Below are positions 42,100 to 50,603 of a DNA stretch of 64,000 nucleotides, one piece after another (the stretch's first letter is position 1; every line of letters begins with the position of its first letter). Source of the DNA: Candidatus Pseudoruminococcus merdavium (GTDB lineage: Bacteria > Bacillota > Clostridia > Oscillospirales > Ruminococcaceae). A model generated the notes under the pieces. It was not told where the DNA came from, ran no database searches, and saw only the letters and a program-made list of their open reading frames with translations. Location of the stretch: contig CAJFSS010000003.1 of NCBI GenBank assembly GCA_904419745.1, positions 62,001 through 126,000 on the forward strand. Reading direction: 5' to 3'. The translations under genes were made by a program, and so were the position numbers.

Positions 42100-43242
42100 A
42101 TGGTGAAAAAGTGGCAAATCCGCCTGATAATATGGATAGTGTGTCTGGGAGTGATATTCCCACTGCAAGGATGTACTGGGAAAATGGAAGAAATCCGCGT
42201 GGGAGTAAATTTGGAGTTGTCCGGTATGCTGGCGCAGTATGGGCGTGCCTGTCAGCAGGGAATTGAGCTAGCCGTAGAGGAACAAAACTCCAAGGGAGGA
42301 ATCCATGGCAAAAAAATTGTGTTAAGACAAGCGGATAACCGTTCTCAAAATTATGATTCCGCGGTCTGTGCCCAGCGTCTTGTGGACATAGAAGGATGCA
42401 TTGCCCTGATTGGCCCCTCCACTTCCGGCGGAGTAAAATCGGAGCTGCTTCGGGATTTAGGTGTCCCGGTGATTGTACCCTCCGCTACATCGGATACTTT
42501 GCTTCCGGAAAGAATGCAGCAAAATCCAATGTTTCGCATCTGCTATACCGACACGGCCCAGGGAAAGGCCATGGCGGAATATTCCTATACGCTTGGATAC
42601 CGCAGAATCGCCGTATTCACGGATGGAGGAAGCGATTACAGCCGGGGAACTAGCCAGGTGTTCTGCAACCATTTTGAATGGTTGGGCGGGACAATTTTGA
42701 CACAGGAATTTTATACTTCCGGGGATACAGATTTCCTCGCACAGCTTTCTAAACTGAAAACTCAGCAGCCGGACGCCATTTACTTGCCCGGATTTTATGC
42801 AGAAGCGGGGATGGTGATCCGTCAGGCGAGGGAACTAGGAATGGACTGTGCCTTTTTGAGCGGGGACTCCTTCGATTCCGGAGCACTGGAAGAACTGGCG
42901 GGCTCCAAAGAAAACCTGAGTAACATCTATTTTACGAACCACTATGCACCGGGGGATGAATCACTGGAGAACTTTGCGCGTAAATTTGAAAAACGGTATG
43001 GGTATTACCCTGGATCATACAGTGCTCTCGGATATGACGCGGCAAATCTCCTGTTTTGGGCCATTGAGACAGCGGGCGATCAGCCGCAGGATATTATACA
43101 AGCACTGGAAACTATGGGTTCTTTTTCGGGGATTACGGGGAGCTTTTCTTTTGATGAAAATCACAATGCCATCAAAAAGGTACAGCTGAATGGAATTGAA
43201 GAGGGCGTGCGTTTTGCAGTAAAAACAGAGGGGGGAAGCTGA
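42100..43242 (+). CDS. LivK-like ABC substrate-binding lipoprotein
   Basis: This periplasmic-binding-protein type 1 lipoprotein has about 380 residues. The signal peptide IIWIVCLGVIFPLQGC ends in the lipobox LQGC, so Cys near residue 24 should be lipidated and membrane-anchored. The mature part begins EIRVGVNLELSGMLAQYGRACQQGIELAVEE and has LIGPSTSGGVKS, the two-lobed Leu/Ile/Val-binding type. It feeds the four following transport genes. ATG 42100 is preferred over GTG 42094 because AGGG then sits at usable distance. The substrate may be a branched-chain amino acid or related molecule. Confidence 0.9.
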   Translation: MVKKWQIRLIIWIVCLGVIFPLQGCTGKMEEIRVGVNLELSGMLAQYGRACQQGIELAVEEQNSKGGIHGKKIVLRQADNRSQNYDSAVCAQRLVDIEGCIALIGPSTSGGVKSELLRDLGVPVIVPSATSDTLLPERMQQNPMFRICYTDTAQGKAMAEYSYTLGYRRIAVFTDGGSDYSRGTSQVFCNHFEWLGGTILTQEFYTSGDTDFLAQLSKLKTQQPDAIYLPGFYAEAGMVIRQARELGMDCAFLSGDSFDSGALEELAGSKENLSNIYFTNHYAPGDESLENFARKFEKRYGYYPGSYSALGYDAANLLFWAIETAGDQPQDIIQALETMGSFSGITGSFSFDENHNAIKKVQLNGIEEGVRFAVKTEGGS

Positions 43243-44111
43243 TGCAGACATTTCAGCATTTGATAAACGCCTTATCGCTCGGATCCCTGTATGCGGCAAT
43301 TGCAATTGGATATACCATGGTCTTCAGCGTCCTACGTCTGGTCAATTTTGCACATGGAGATCTTATGATGATGGGCGCCTATCTTGGCTACCTTTGCATG
43401 AAATTGTTTTCCCTGCCGCTGCCGGCTGCGCTGGCAGTATCCATGGCATTGTGCGGAGGGTTTGGTGTGCTCTGTGAACGTTTTGTTTACCGTAGGACAA
43501 AGGATCAGGACACCATGATGATCGCCGCAGTGGGGGTTTCCCTAATCCTGGAATATGGTTTTATGTTGCTGTTTGGCGCGCAGCCCCATGTCATCCCGCC
43601 AAATCCCCTGAGCAAGGTGATTACGGTTGGAGGGGTCTCCTTTACCGGGGTAAAACTTGCCTGTGTCCTTCTGGTTGTGGTGGTGCTGATTGCCCTGTCG
43701 CTGTTATTAAACCACACCAAACTCGGCGTGGGTATTCGGGCGGTGGCAAGCAATCGGGAGGCAGCACAGCTGTGCGGTATTGGAACCGAGAAACCCACCC
43801 GGGTGGTGTTTTTCCTTGGTTCCGCTTTGGCGGGTTGCGCAGGCATTTTATATGGCAGCGCTTTTTCCATGAACCCGCTGATGGGCATGACGATTGGACT
43901 CAAGGCATTTGCAGCGGCAGTGGTTGGGGGAATAGGGAGTATTAGCGGCGCCGTGCTTGGCGCTTACCTGATGGCATTTGCAGAGACAGCCTGTGCGGTC
44001 TATCTCAGTTCCGCTTATAAAGATGCAGTGGCATTTCTCATTTTGATGGTGGTACTGGTTTTCTTTCCATCCGGGATTTTTCCTAAAAACAGCGCTGCCA
44101 AACGCAGTTGA
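43242..44111 (+). CDS. livH: LivH-like ABC permease
   Basis: This 289-residue inner-membrane permease has about eight helices. NALSLGSLYAAIAIGYTMVFSVLRLVNFAHGDLMMMGAY is the characteristic LivH opening. The cytoplasmic loop carries the ATPase-coupling block GIRAVASNREAAQLCGI near residues 165-181, and GGIGSISGAVLGAYLMAFAE follows. The ATG overlaps the lipoprotein stop by one base. It forms the heterodimeric channel with the next gene. Confidence 0.92.
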   Translation: MQTFQHLINALSLGSLYAAIAIGYTMVFSVLRLVNFAHGDLMMMGAYLGYLCMKLFSLPLPAALAVSMALCGGFGVLCERFVYRRTKDQDTMMIAAVGVSLILEYGFMLLFGAQPHVIPPNPLSKVITVGGVSFTGVKLACVLLVVVVLIALSLLLNHTKLGVGIRAVASNREAAQLCGIGTEKPTRVVFFLGSALAGCAGILYGSAFSMNPLMGMTIGLKAFAAAVVGGIGSISGAVLGAYLMAFAETACAVYLSSAYKDAVAFLILMVVLVFFPSGIFPKNSAAKRS

Positions 44112-44124
44112 GGAGGGAAGAGGG

Positions 44125-45021
44125 ATGAAAAAGAAAAACAGGGTTTTGTTTTTACTCCTTCTCACTGCTGCCGTTTTACTCAGCTTTGTGCCCATGCAGG
44201 GATTTGCAAAGACAGTGGTCATGCGGGTTAGCATTTTATGTATTGCTTCGCTGGGAGTGTACATCTGTTATGCGGTTTCCCATATGATGATTTTGTGCCA
44301 GGCTGGCTTTTTGGCAGTCGGGGCCTATACTGCTGGAGTTCTCCTAAAAAGGATGCAACCGGTTTCCGGTTCCCTGGCAATGGTTCTTGCCATTCTGGGC
44401 GCAGTTAGCATGGGCTTGCTTGTCTCCTGGCTGCTCAGCTTTGCAATCCTAAAATTGCAGGGGGATTACTTTTCCATGGCGACTATCGGGGCGGGGGAAG
44501 TCCTGCGGATTTTTTTCCAAAACTGTGAATCTCTTGGAAGTGCGTCGGGGCTGTATAATATTCCGCAGCGCACGCAACCCTTTTTGACAGTGTGCCTGCT
44601 TGCCGCCTGTACCCTTTTCTTCATGAGGATGGAGGGGGGATGGATGTTTCAGAAATTCCGAGCGGTCAAAAGTGATATACAGGCGGCTCAATCCATCGGT
44701 ATCCACGTGATTCGCCAGAGAAGGACGGCCCTGATGATGTGCGCGGCACTGGGAGCACTGGCCGGTGGGCTGATGGCGGGGCAAAATGGATTTATTAGCC
44801 CGTCGGATTTCACATTCCTGCGTTCCATGGACTGTGTCGCGGCTGTTGTCATCGGAGGATTTTCTTCTCCCATAGGGACGGTACTCGCCGCCGGTGGGCT
44901 GGAGCTGACTACAATTTTATTCCAGATGTTTTCCGAAATCCGCATGATTGCCTATGGGGCGCTGTTGATTGGGGCAGCCTGGTACCGCTCTTCTAAAAAC
45001 AAGCAGGAGAAAGGGGCTTGA
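44125..45021 (+). CDS. livM: LivM-like ABC permease
   Basis: This is the second permease (298 residues, about eight to nine helices). The N-terminus has a basic KKKNR before a first helix. Typical LivM segments are SLGVYICYAVSHMMILCQAGFLAVGAYTAG, LKLQGDYFSMATIGAGEVLRI, and the coupling loop FRAVKSDIQAAQSIGIHVIRQR. It is encoded 13 bases after livH; its stop TGA overlaps the livG ATG. Confidence 0.91.
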   Translation: MKKKNRVLFLLLLTAAVLLSFVPMQGFAKTVVMRVSILCIASLGVYICYAVSHMMILCQAGFLAVGAYTAGVLLKRMQPVSGSLAMVLAILGAVSMGLLVSWLLSFAILKLQGDYFSMATIGAGEVLRIFFQNCESLGSASGLYNIPQRTQPFLTVCLLAACTLFFMRMEGGWMFQKFRAVKSDIQAAQSIGIHVIRQRRTALMMCAALGALAGGLMAGQNGFISPSDFTFLRSMDCVAAVVIGGFSSPIGTVLAAGGLELTTILFQMFSEIRMIAYGALLIGAAWYRSSKNKQEKGA

Positions 45022-45746
45022 TGTGTTTGGATATCCTTCTATGTGAACATCTTTCCAAATCCTTTGGCGGAGTCAAAGCAGTGGACGATGTGACCTTTCA
45101 CCTGGAGGAGGGAAAAGTGACTGGGCTGATAGGGGGAAACGGCGCGGGAAAGACAACACTGTTTAATCTCCTTACAGGGTTTTTACCAGCGGATGGAGGA
45201 GGCATTTTCCTCTATCCGGGCCAAAAACAGGAAATATCCCTGTACCACAAACAGCCTTATGAGTACGCGCACTTTGGGATCGCGCGGACTTTTCAGAATA
45301 TTCGTTTATTTGAAACCCTAAGCGTCAAAGAACACCTGATTTTAGCGAAACATGTCTGCAAGAGCGGGATAGATGTCAAAGAATTGTTGGGGCAGCTTGG
45401 GATTGGGAAACTGGCGGAACAAAATGCAAATTTTCTCAGCTATGGGGATAAACGAAGGGTGGAGATTGGCCGCGCTATTGCAACGGGGGCAAGATTATTG
45501 TTTTTAGATGAACCCTGTGCAGGTTTGAGCGAAGAGGAAAGTCGCGGACTGATGGGTGCTTTGCAGGGGGCAAAAGAAAAATATTCCCTGACGATCTGCG
45601 TTATTGAACACAATATGGAGTTTATCCGGGGGCTGTGTGACAGGGTGTACGCCATGGATTTTGGAAAAATCCTCTGTGAAGGAAAAACAGAAGACGTTCT
45701 GTGCCATCCGGCAGTGAGGAGGGCTGTTTTTGGAGAAGATTTTTAG
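45021..45746 (+). CDS. livG: LivG-like ABC ATPase
   Basis: This 241-residue ATPase energises the liv transporter. Walker A is GGNGAGKTTLFNLLTG near residues 37-52. The signature is the divergent LSYGDKRRVEIGRA, normal for LivG. Walker B is LLFLDEPCAGLSEEE and the H-loop is CVIEHNMEF. ATG 45021 overlaps the livM stop codon. In-frame TTG 45018 is one codon earlier and less likely. The end overlaps livF by 17 bases. Confidence 0.92.
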   Translation: MCLDILLCEHLSKSFGGVKAVDDVTFHLEEGKVTGLIGGNGAGKTTLFNLLTGFLPADGGGIFLYPGQKQEISLYHKQPYEYAHFGIARTFQNIRLFETLSVKEHLILAKHVCKSGIDVKELLGQLGIGKLAEQNANFLSYGDKRRVEIGRAIATGARLLFLDEPCAGLSEEESRGLMGALQGAKEKYSLTICVIEHNMEFIRGLCDRVYAMDFGKILCEGKTEDVLCHPAVRRAVFGEDF

Positions 45747-46452
45747 GGTGGAACATCTCGCTTGCGGCTATGGGGAACTCACAGTCCTGTCTGATATTTG
45801 CTTTTCCCTGGAGGAAGGGGAAGCCCTCGCAGTGGTGGGCATCAATGGTGCAGGAAAAACCACCCTGTTCCGCACGCTTGCAGGGTTGGAACTATGCCGG
45901 AACGGAACTATCTGGTACCGGGAACGTCGGATCGAACAGCTAAGCCCCCCGCAACGGGTACAATTGGGAATCTCTCTGGTTCCTGAAGGACGCCAGGTTT
46001 TTGAAGAATTGACCGTCAATGATAATTTGAAAGCAGGCGGATATCTGAGTAGCCGCAATCAGGTCATGGAACTGGTTGCAGTGTACAATCAGTTTCCCCA
46101 ACTGAGAAATTTGAGCAAACAGCAGGCGGGCTATCTCTCCGGAGGGGAACAGCAGCAGCTTGCCATTGCCCGGGCTATGATGGTACATCCCAAAATCCTG
46201 TTGCTCGATGAACCGACTATGGGACTATCTGTAAAAATGGCCCGAATCGTCTATCAGACCATAGAACAACTTAAAAAACGGGGAATTACTATCTTGTTAT
46301 CCGGCCAGGATGTGGCAAAGACGCTAGCGGTTTCGGATAAAGCGTTGTTTTTGGAAAACGGCAGAGGATCTGTACTCACCCGTACTCAATTTGCCGCACA
46401 TGGTTTCCAATTGGATTCTCTTTCGCTGTCCGGCAAAAAACAGGGAAACTAA
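45730..46452 (+). CDS. livF: LivF-like ABC ATPase
   Basis: This is the second ATPase (240 residues). Motifs are VGINGAGKTTLFRTLAG (Walker A), YLSGGEQQQLAIARAMM (signature) and ILLLDEPTMGLSVKM (Walker B). LVPEGRQVFEELTV, the typical LivF Q-loop region, is present. The likely start is TTG 45730 with GAGGAGGG at 45716-45723. It ends the operon before a terminator. The H-loop region reads LLSGQDVAKT; the conserved His is not evident there (Gln-Asp), which is unusual. Confidence 0.9.
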   Translation: MEKIFRVEHLACGYGELTVLSDICFSLEEGEALAVVGINGAGKTTLFRTLAGLELCRNGTIWYRERRIEQLSPPQRVQLGISLVPEGRQVFEELTVNDNLKAGGYLSSRNQVMELVAVYNQFPQLRNLSKQQAGYLSGGEQQQLAIARAMMVHPKILLLDEPTMGLSVKMARIVYQTIEQLKKRGITILLSGQDVAKTLAVSDKALFLENGRGSVLTRTQFAAHGFQLDSLSLSGKKQGN

Positions 46453-46500
46453 AAGGATGGACCAATAAGTCAATTTTTTACATTCCTTATCATTCAAAAC

Positions 46501-46540
46501 AAAACAGGCTATGAAGCAAATTCATAGCCTGTTTTGTTTT
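46501..46540. terminator. Bidirectional terminator livF / mtnN
   Basis: AAAACAGGCTATGAA(gcaaa)TTCATAGCCTGTTTT is a perfect 15-bp stem with A/T tails on both sides, between convergent genes. Confidence 0.95.
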
Positions 46541-46558
46541 AATTGCGTATGCTACTCT

Positions 46559-47242
46559 TTAACGGGCAAGTTCCAGCATTTTTAAAATGATTTTTGCAGA
46601 GTGCTCAGCTGCTACTTCAATAAAATTATCATAGGAAGTGTCCGCCCCTTCATCCGCGGAATCCGACATGGTGCGGATGACAAGGAAGGGCTTACCGTTC
46701 ATGTAACTGACTTGGCCAATGGCCGCCCCTTCCATCTCCACACAGGAGGGAGCCAGGCGCTTGTTGATGTCCGCCTTGACCGCAGAATCATTGACAAAAA
46801 CATCTCCGGATACAATCCGTCCACGCCCAAAATGCCCGTTTATCTCAGGGAGGGAGGCGCAGGCCTCTTCACACAGGGAAATAAGGTAGGGGTCTGCTTC
46901 AAAAAACTGGCGATTTGGATAATACCGAAGCATAACGGGATCCTGATCGTGAAAAGCGACTTCAGAACTGATGACTACATCCATTACCGAGAGTCCGAGT
47001 TTCATTGCGCCGGCAATTCCCACATTGATGATACGCCCCGCCCCAAACTGGTGGATAGCGGTGGAAGCGCACACGGCGGCGTTTACCTTTCCAATTCCAC
47101 AGCACACCAGGACAATGTTGTGTTCGCCGATTGTTCCTTCATAAAAAACAGTGCCATACATTGGCGTCTGGCGTTCAATTGTCATTTTCTCTTTTATCAG
47201 CGCAACTTCTTCTTCCAGTGCGCCCAGAATTCCCCATACCAT
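46559..47242 (-). CDS. mtnN: MtnN, 5'-methylthioadenosine/S-adenosylhomocysteine nucleosidase
   Basis: This enzyme cleaves MTA and S-adenosylhomocysteine, recycling by-products of SAM metabolism. It has 227 residues. Family motifs are GILGALEEEVALIKEKM at the N-terminus, INVGIAGAMKLGLSVMDVVIS, the substrate-binding VEMEGAAIGQV near residues 171-181, and the catalytic Asp in RTMSDSADEGA. The start at 47242 has AAGGGGAA upstream on the minus strand; the longer frame has no homology. It is expressed from a strong promoter at 47280-47308 on the minus strand. Confidence 0.95.
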   Translation of the reverse strand: MVWGILGALEEEVALIKEKMTIERQTPMYGTVFYEGTIGEHNIVLVCCGIGKVNAAVCASTAIHQFGAGRIINVGIAGAMKLGLSVMDVVISSEVAFHDQDPVMLRYYPNRQFFEADPYLISLCEEACASLPEINGHFGRGRIVSGDVFVNDSAVKADINKRLAPSCVEMEGAAIGQVSYMNGKPFLVIRTMSDSADEGADTSYDNFIEVAAEHSAKIILKMLELAR

Positions 47243-47279
47243 AATGGTTCCCCTTTCTCGGAACGTAAAATCTCTTTTT

Positions 47280-47308
47280 AGTATAGCCGCTTTCCGGTGC
47301 CCCGTCAA
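47280..47308 (-). promoter_or_regulatory. Promoter of mtnN
   Basis: On the minus strand, TTGACG (47303-47308) and TATACT (47280-47285) are 17 bases apart, 38 bases before the start codon. Confidence 0.85.
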
Positions 47309-47355
47309 TGTAAGCCATTGAGAAGGATGAATCCCCTCAACTCCGAAATTCATGA

Positions 47356-47384
47356 TTGAAAAACCAGAGGGATTCTTCTATAAT
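47356..47384 (+). promoter_or_regulatory. Promoter of the small membrane protein-proS unit
   Basis: TTGAAA (47356-47361) and TATAAT (47379-47384) are separated by 17 bases. Confidence 0.85.
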
Positions 47385-47387
47385 AGA

Positions 47388-47442
47388 AAAATAGCTGAAA
47401 AAGAACTATTTTGAACGGTTTTCCCCACTACTTGTGGGGAAA
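47388..47442 (+). promoter_or_regulatory. Two hairpins in the 5' leader upstream of 47468
   Basis: AAAATAG/CTATTTT (47388-47412) and the perfect 9-bp TTTCCCCAC(tactt)GTGGGGAAA (47420-47442) lie between the promoter and the first gene. No T-run follows either stem. No T-box sequence was recognised despite the nearby tRNA synthetase. Confidence 0.6.
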
Positions 47443-47467
47443 GCATTTTAGGGAAGGGGCCGTTGGG

Positions 47468-47779
47468 ATGACAAAAATACTGTTGGAAGCCCAGAATACG
47501 CAGGGAGGACTGCCGCCGGTCGCGCAGAGTATGCTGCTCATTGCAGGAATGTTTGTGCTTATTTACCTGATTGCGGTACTGGCGCCCAAAATTTCCAATT
47601 TGTTGGTAAAAATCTTCCCGGCTCTTGCAAAGGTCAATGAACCCAAGCCCCTTGAGCCGCCTAAATACATAAAAAGCCGCTGGGAAACGGAAGGGCTGCC
47701 GCAACAGGAAAAATCTGAGGATGCGCCAGAGGCTTCCAGTGGGGAATCGAATACAAACGAAGAGGAACAATCAAAATAA
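47468..47779 (+). CDS. Small single-pass membrane protein, unknown function
   Basis: The 103-residue protein is not recognised. It has one membrane helix (SMLLIAGMFVLIYLIAVLAP, about residues 21-40). A basic, proline-rich cytoplasmic stretch follows, then a very acidic Ser/Glu tail (EDAPEASSGESNTNEEEQ). ATG 47468 is chosen because AAGGGG precedes it and the upstream frame covers the leader hairpins. proS starts 15 bases after its stop, so the two are co-transcribed. Confidence 0.65.
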   Translation: MTKILLEAQNTQGGLPPVAQSMLLIAGMFVLIYLIAVLAPKISNLLVKIFPALAKVNEPKPLEPPKYIKSRWETEGLPQQEKSEDAPEASSGESNTNEEEQSK

Positions 47780-47794
47780 AAGGGGATTTACAAC

Positions 47795-49234
47795 ATGGCA
47801 AATCAGAAGAAAATGGTGGAAACCATCACTGCAATGGACGTTGACTTTACCAAATGGTATACCGACGTTGTCAAAAAGGCCGAGCTGGTGGATTATTCCA
47901 GCGTTAAGGGATGTATGGTGTTCCGTCCATATGGCTATGCAATCTGGGAAAATATCCAAAAGGATTTGGACGCGCGTTTTAAAAAGACCGGTCATGAGAA
48001 CGTCTACATGCCGATGCTGATTCCGGAAAGCCTGCTGCAAAAGGAGAAAGACCATGTGGAAGGCTTTGCGCCGGAGGTGGCCTGGGTGACACAGGGTGGA
48101 AGCGAGAAGCTTTCAGAACGCCTTTGTATTCGCCCGACTTCTGAGGTGTTGTTCTGCGAGCACTATGCAAAGGTGATTAACTCCTACCGGGATTTGCCCA
48201 AACTCTATAACCAGTGGTGTTCCGTCATGCGCTGGGAAAAAACTACCCGCCCGTTTTTGCGAAATTCCGAATTTCTCTGGCAGGAAGGGCACACCATGCA
48301 TGAAACTGCGGAAGAGGCCATCGCAGAGACCATGCAGCAGCTGAAAACCTATGAGGATTTCTATCGGGAAACCCTGGCGATTCCCGCTGTCACCGGACAA
48401 AAAACGGAAAAGGAAAAATTTGCCGGAGCACTTGCCACTTATACCATTGAACCAATGATGCATAACGGCGTTGCCCTTCAGGGCGGTACATCCCATTACT
48501 TTGGGGATGGATTTGCCAAAAGTTTTGGAATCACCTTTACCGGAAGGGACAACACCCTGCAATACCCACACCAAACCTCATGGGGAGTGTCTACCCGAAT
48601 GATTGGCGCCATCATCATGGTACATGGAGATGATAACGGCCTGGTGCTCCCTCCTAAAATTGCGCCGATTCAACTAGCCATTATCCCGGTCGCACAGCAT
48701 AAACCAGGGGTCCTGGATAAAGCGTATGCACTCAAAGAGCAGCTGAAAGAACGCTTCCGTGTGAAACTTGATGATTCTGATAACTCCCCAGGATGGAAAT
48801 TTAGCGAATATGAGATGAAGGGCGTCCCTCTCCGTTTGGAAATTGGCCCAAAAGATATTGAGAAAAATCAGTGTGTTTTGGTACGCCGTGACACCAGAGA
48901 AAAGATTTTTGTTTCCCTTGATAACCTCCTGGAGGAGATTCCAAAAGCACTTCAGGCAGTCCATGATGGCCTGTATCAGCGTGCGCTGGAAAACCTCAAG
49001 GCAAAGACTTTTACCGCCCACAACTATGATGAGTTTTTGGATATTGCCAAAAATCATCCTGGTTTTATCAAAGCCATGTGGTGTGGAGACCCTGCCTGTG
49101 AGGAAAAAATCAAAGAGGAAACCGGCGGTGTCAAATCCCGCTGCATCCCCTTTGAGGAAGAGCATATCTCCGATGTCTGCGTCTGCTGCGGCAAACCTGC
49201 AAAACATCAGGTCTATTGGGGCAAGCAATATTAA
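47795..49234 (+). CDS. proS: ProS, prolyl-tRNA synthetase (archaeal/eukaryotic-type)
   Basis: ProRS charges tRNA-Pro. The 479-residue protein is the compact form without the bacterial INS editing domain. Class II motifs are visible: motif 2 region in [30 protein letters not shown] and motif 3 [24 protein letters not shown]-terminal zinc-type domain has four Cys ([10 protein letters not shown]...CVCCGK), typical of this type. ATG 47795 has AAAGGGG upstream. It is followed by a strong terminator. Confidence 0.95.
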   Translation: MANQKKMVETITAMDVDFTKWYTDVVKKAELVDYSSVKGCMVFRPYGYAIWENIQKDLDARFKKTGHENVYMPMLIPESLLQKEKDHVEGFAPEVAWVTQGGSEKLSERLCIRPTSEVLFCEHYAKVINSYRDLPKLYNQWCSVMRWEKTTRPFLRNSEFLWQEGHTMHETAEEAIAETMQQLKTYEDFYRETLAIPAVTGQKTEKEKFAGALATYTIEPMMHNGVALQGGTSHYFGDGFAKSFGITFTGRDNTLQYPHQTSWGVSTRMIGAIIMVHGDDNGLVLPPKIAPIQLAIIPVAQHKPGVLDKAYALKEQLKERFRVKLDDSDNSPGWKFSEYEMKGVPLRLEIGPKDIEKNQCVLVRRDTREKIFVSLDNLLEEIPKALQAVHDGLYQRALENLKAKTFTAHNYDEFLDIAKNHPGFIKAMWCGDPACEEKIKEETGGVKSRCIPFEEEHISDVCVCCGKPAKHQVYWGKQY

Positions 49235-49245
49235 ACAAAAAGCAA

Positions 49246-49278
49246 GGCAGTGGGACAATCTGTCCCGCTGCCTTTTTT
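49246..49278 (+). terminator. Terminator of proS
   Basis: GGCAGTGGGACA(atc)TGTCCCGCTGCC is a 12-bp perfect stem followed by six T. Confidence 0.95.
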
Positions 49279-49291
49279 GGAGGAGATAGGA

Positions 49292-49966
49292 ATGAAAAAG
49301 GAACAATACTTATATATCGAACAGTATATGCTTTCCTGTATGCAAGACAGTGCCCATGACAGGGAACATGTCTACCGGGTGCTGTATCTTGCGCTGGAAT
49401 TAGCGGAACAGGAGCAGGAAGTGGATAGGGAAATCCTGATTACAGCCTGTCTACTCCATGACATTGGACGCACAGAACAGTTTGAAAATCCAGCGTTGTG
49501 CCATGCGGAAGTGGGCGGTAAAAAGGCATATGCTTTTTTGAGGAAGCACGGCTGGGATGAATCGCGTGCTCACTGGGTGGAAAATTGTATTCTGTCCCAT
49601 CGGTACCGTAGCGGATATGTTCCGGATAGCTTGGAAGCAAAACTGCTGTTTGACGCAGACAAATTGGATGTGACAGGAGCCATAGGAATTGCGCGTACCC
49701 TGCTGTATCAGGGGAAGGTAGGAGATCCGCTGTACTCCCTCAACGATACTGGCGAAATTTCAGAAGGCACACTGGACAGGGTACCTTCCTTTTGCAAAGA
49801 ATATTGTTGGAAACTGGAAAAAATCTATGATGAATTTTATACGGAGGCCGCCCGTAGAATGGCACGGCAGCGTCAACAAACGGCCCGCGAGTTCTATGAG
49901 GGGGTCATAAGGGAGGCTAAAGAGGATTACCGCGGAAAAAAGCTTCTGCAAAAATCAGTAAAATAA
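49292..49966 (+). CDS. HD-domain phosphohydrolase
   Basis: The 224-residue protein has metal-binding HD motifs: HDREHVYRVLYLALELA near residues 22-38 and ACLLHDIGRTEQ near 52-63. ILSHRYRSG and DADKLDVTGAIGIART follow. YedJ/YfbR-like HD hydrolases of this size act on nucleotides or other phosphates; the substrate is unknown. ATG 49292 has GGAGGAGATAGG upstream. The open frame runs further upstream through the proS terminator and is not used. It is 24 bases before the ogt gene. Confidence 0.88.
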   Translation: MKKEQYLYIEQYMLSCMQDSAHDREHVYRVLYLALELAEQEQEVDREILITACLLHDIGRTEQFENPALCHAEVGGKKAYAFLRKHGWDESRAHWVENCILSHRYRSGYVPDSLEAKLLFDADKLDVTGAIGIARTLLYQGKVGDPLYSLNDTGEISEGTLDRVPSFCKEYCWKLEKIYDEFYTEAARRMARQRQQTAREFYEGVIREAKEDYRGKKLLQKSVK

Positions 49967-49990
49967 TCGCGCTAACCAGGAGGGAGAAAA

Positions 49991-50551
49991 ATGCATTTTG
50001 TAGGACACTATGATTCCCCACTGGGAGGAATTCTGCTCGCAAGCGACGGAAAATCCTTAACGGGTCTATGGTTTGACGGGCAAAAATATTTTGCGGATAC
50101 TCTGGACAGGGAACGCGAGGAGCAGGAACTTCCAGTATTTGGAAATGCGAGGTACTGGCTGGATCTCTATTTTCAGGGAGTCTGTCCGGAATTTACTCCA
50201 CCACTCAAGTTAGAGGGATCCCCATTCCGCCTGGCAGTTTGGGAGATTTTACAGAAAATTCCTTATGGTCAAGTGATGACTTATGGGGAGATCGCCCGCC
50301 TTCTCGCGTTAAAAACCGGAAAACCATCCATGTCCGCACAAGCAGTGGGAGGTGCGGTTGGACACAATCCTATTTCTGTGATCATTCCCTGCCATCGGGT
50401 CGTTGGAAGCAATGGCAGCCTTACTGGGTATGCGGGCGGTATTGAAAAGAAAGTCCAACTGCTCACATTGGAAAAAGTGGATATGAAGTCCTTTTTTGTC
50501 CCAAAGAAAGGAACGGCGCTGTCACCAGTTAGCAGATCGTCTACTATATGA
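49991..50551 (+). CDS. ogt: Methylated-DNA-[protein]-cysteine S-methyltransferase
   Basis: This is a suicide DNA repair protein that removes methyl groups from O6-methylguanine. The 186-residue protein has the active-site motif IPCHRVVGSNGSLTGYAGG near residues 131-149, preceded by the DNA-binding PYGQVMTYGEIARLL and AVGGAVGHNP. About 20 unmatched residues end the protein. ATG 49991 has AGGAGGGAG upstream. It is probably co-transcribed with the HD-domain gene. Confidence 0.93.
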   Translation: MHFVGHYDSPLGGILLASDGKSLTGLWFDGQKYFADTLDREREEQELPVFGNARYWLDLYFQGVCPEFTPPLKLEGSPFRLAVWEILQKIPYGQVMTYGEIARLLALKTGKPSMSAQAVGGAVGHNPISVIIPCHRVVGSNGSLTGYAGGIEKKVQLLTLEKVDMKSFFVPKKGTALSPVSRSSTI

Positions 50552-50573
50552 GTAAAGAAATCGGAAGACTTAG

Positions 50574-50603
50574 AAAACACCCCTGCTTGGGCAGGGGTGT
50601 TTT
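50574..50603. terminator. Bidirectional terminator ogt / deacetylase
   Basis: AAAACACCCCTGC(ttgg)GCAGGGGTGTTTT is a perfect 13-bp stem with T tails on both strands, between convergent genes. Confidence 0.95.

Noticed and set aside
47385..47467. T-box leader for proS
   Set aside because: No T-box sequence (TGGNACCGCG-type) or specifier stem was seen, only two simple hairpins.
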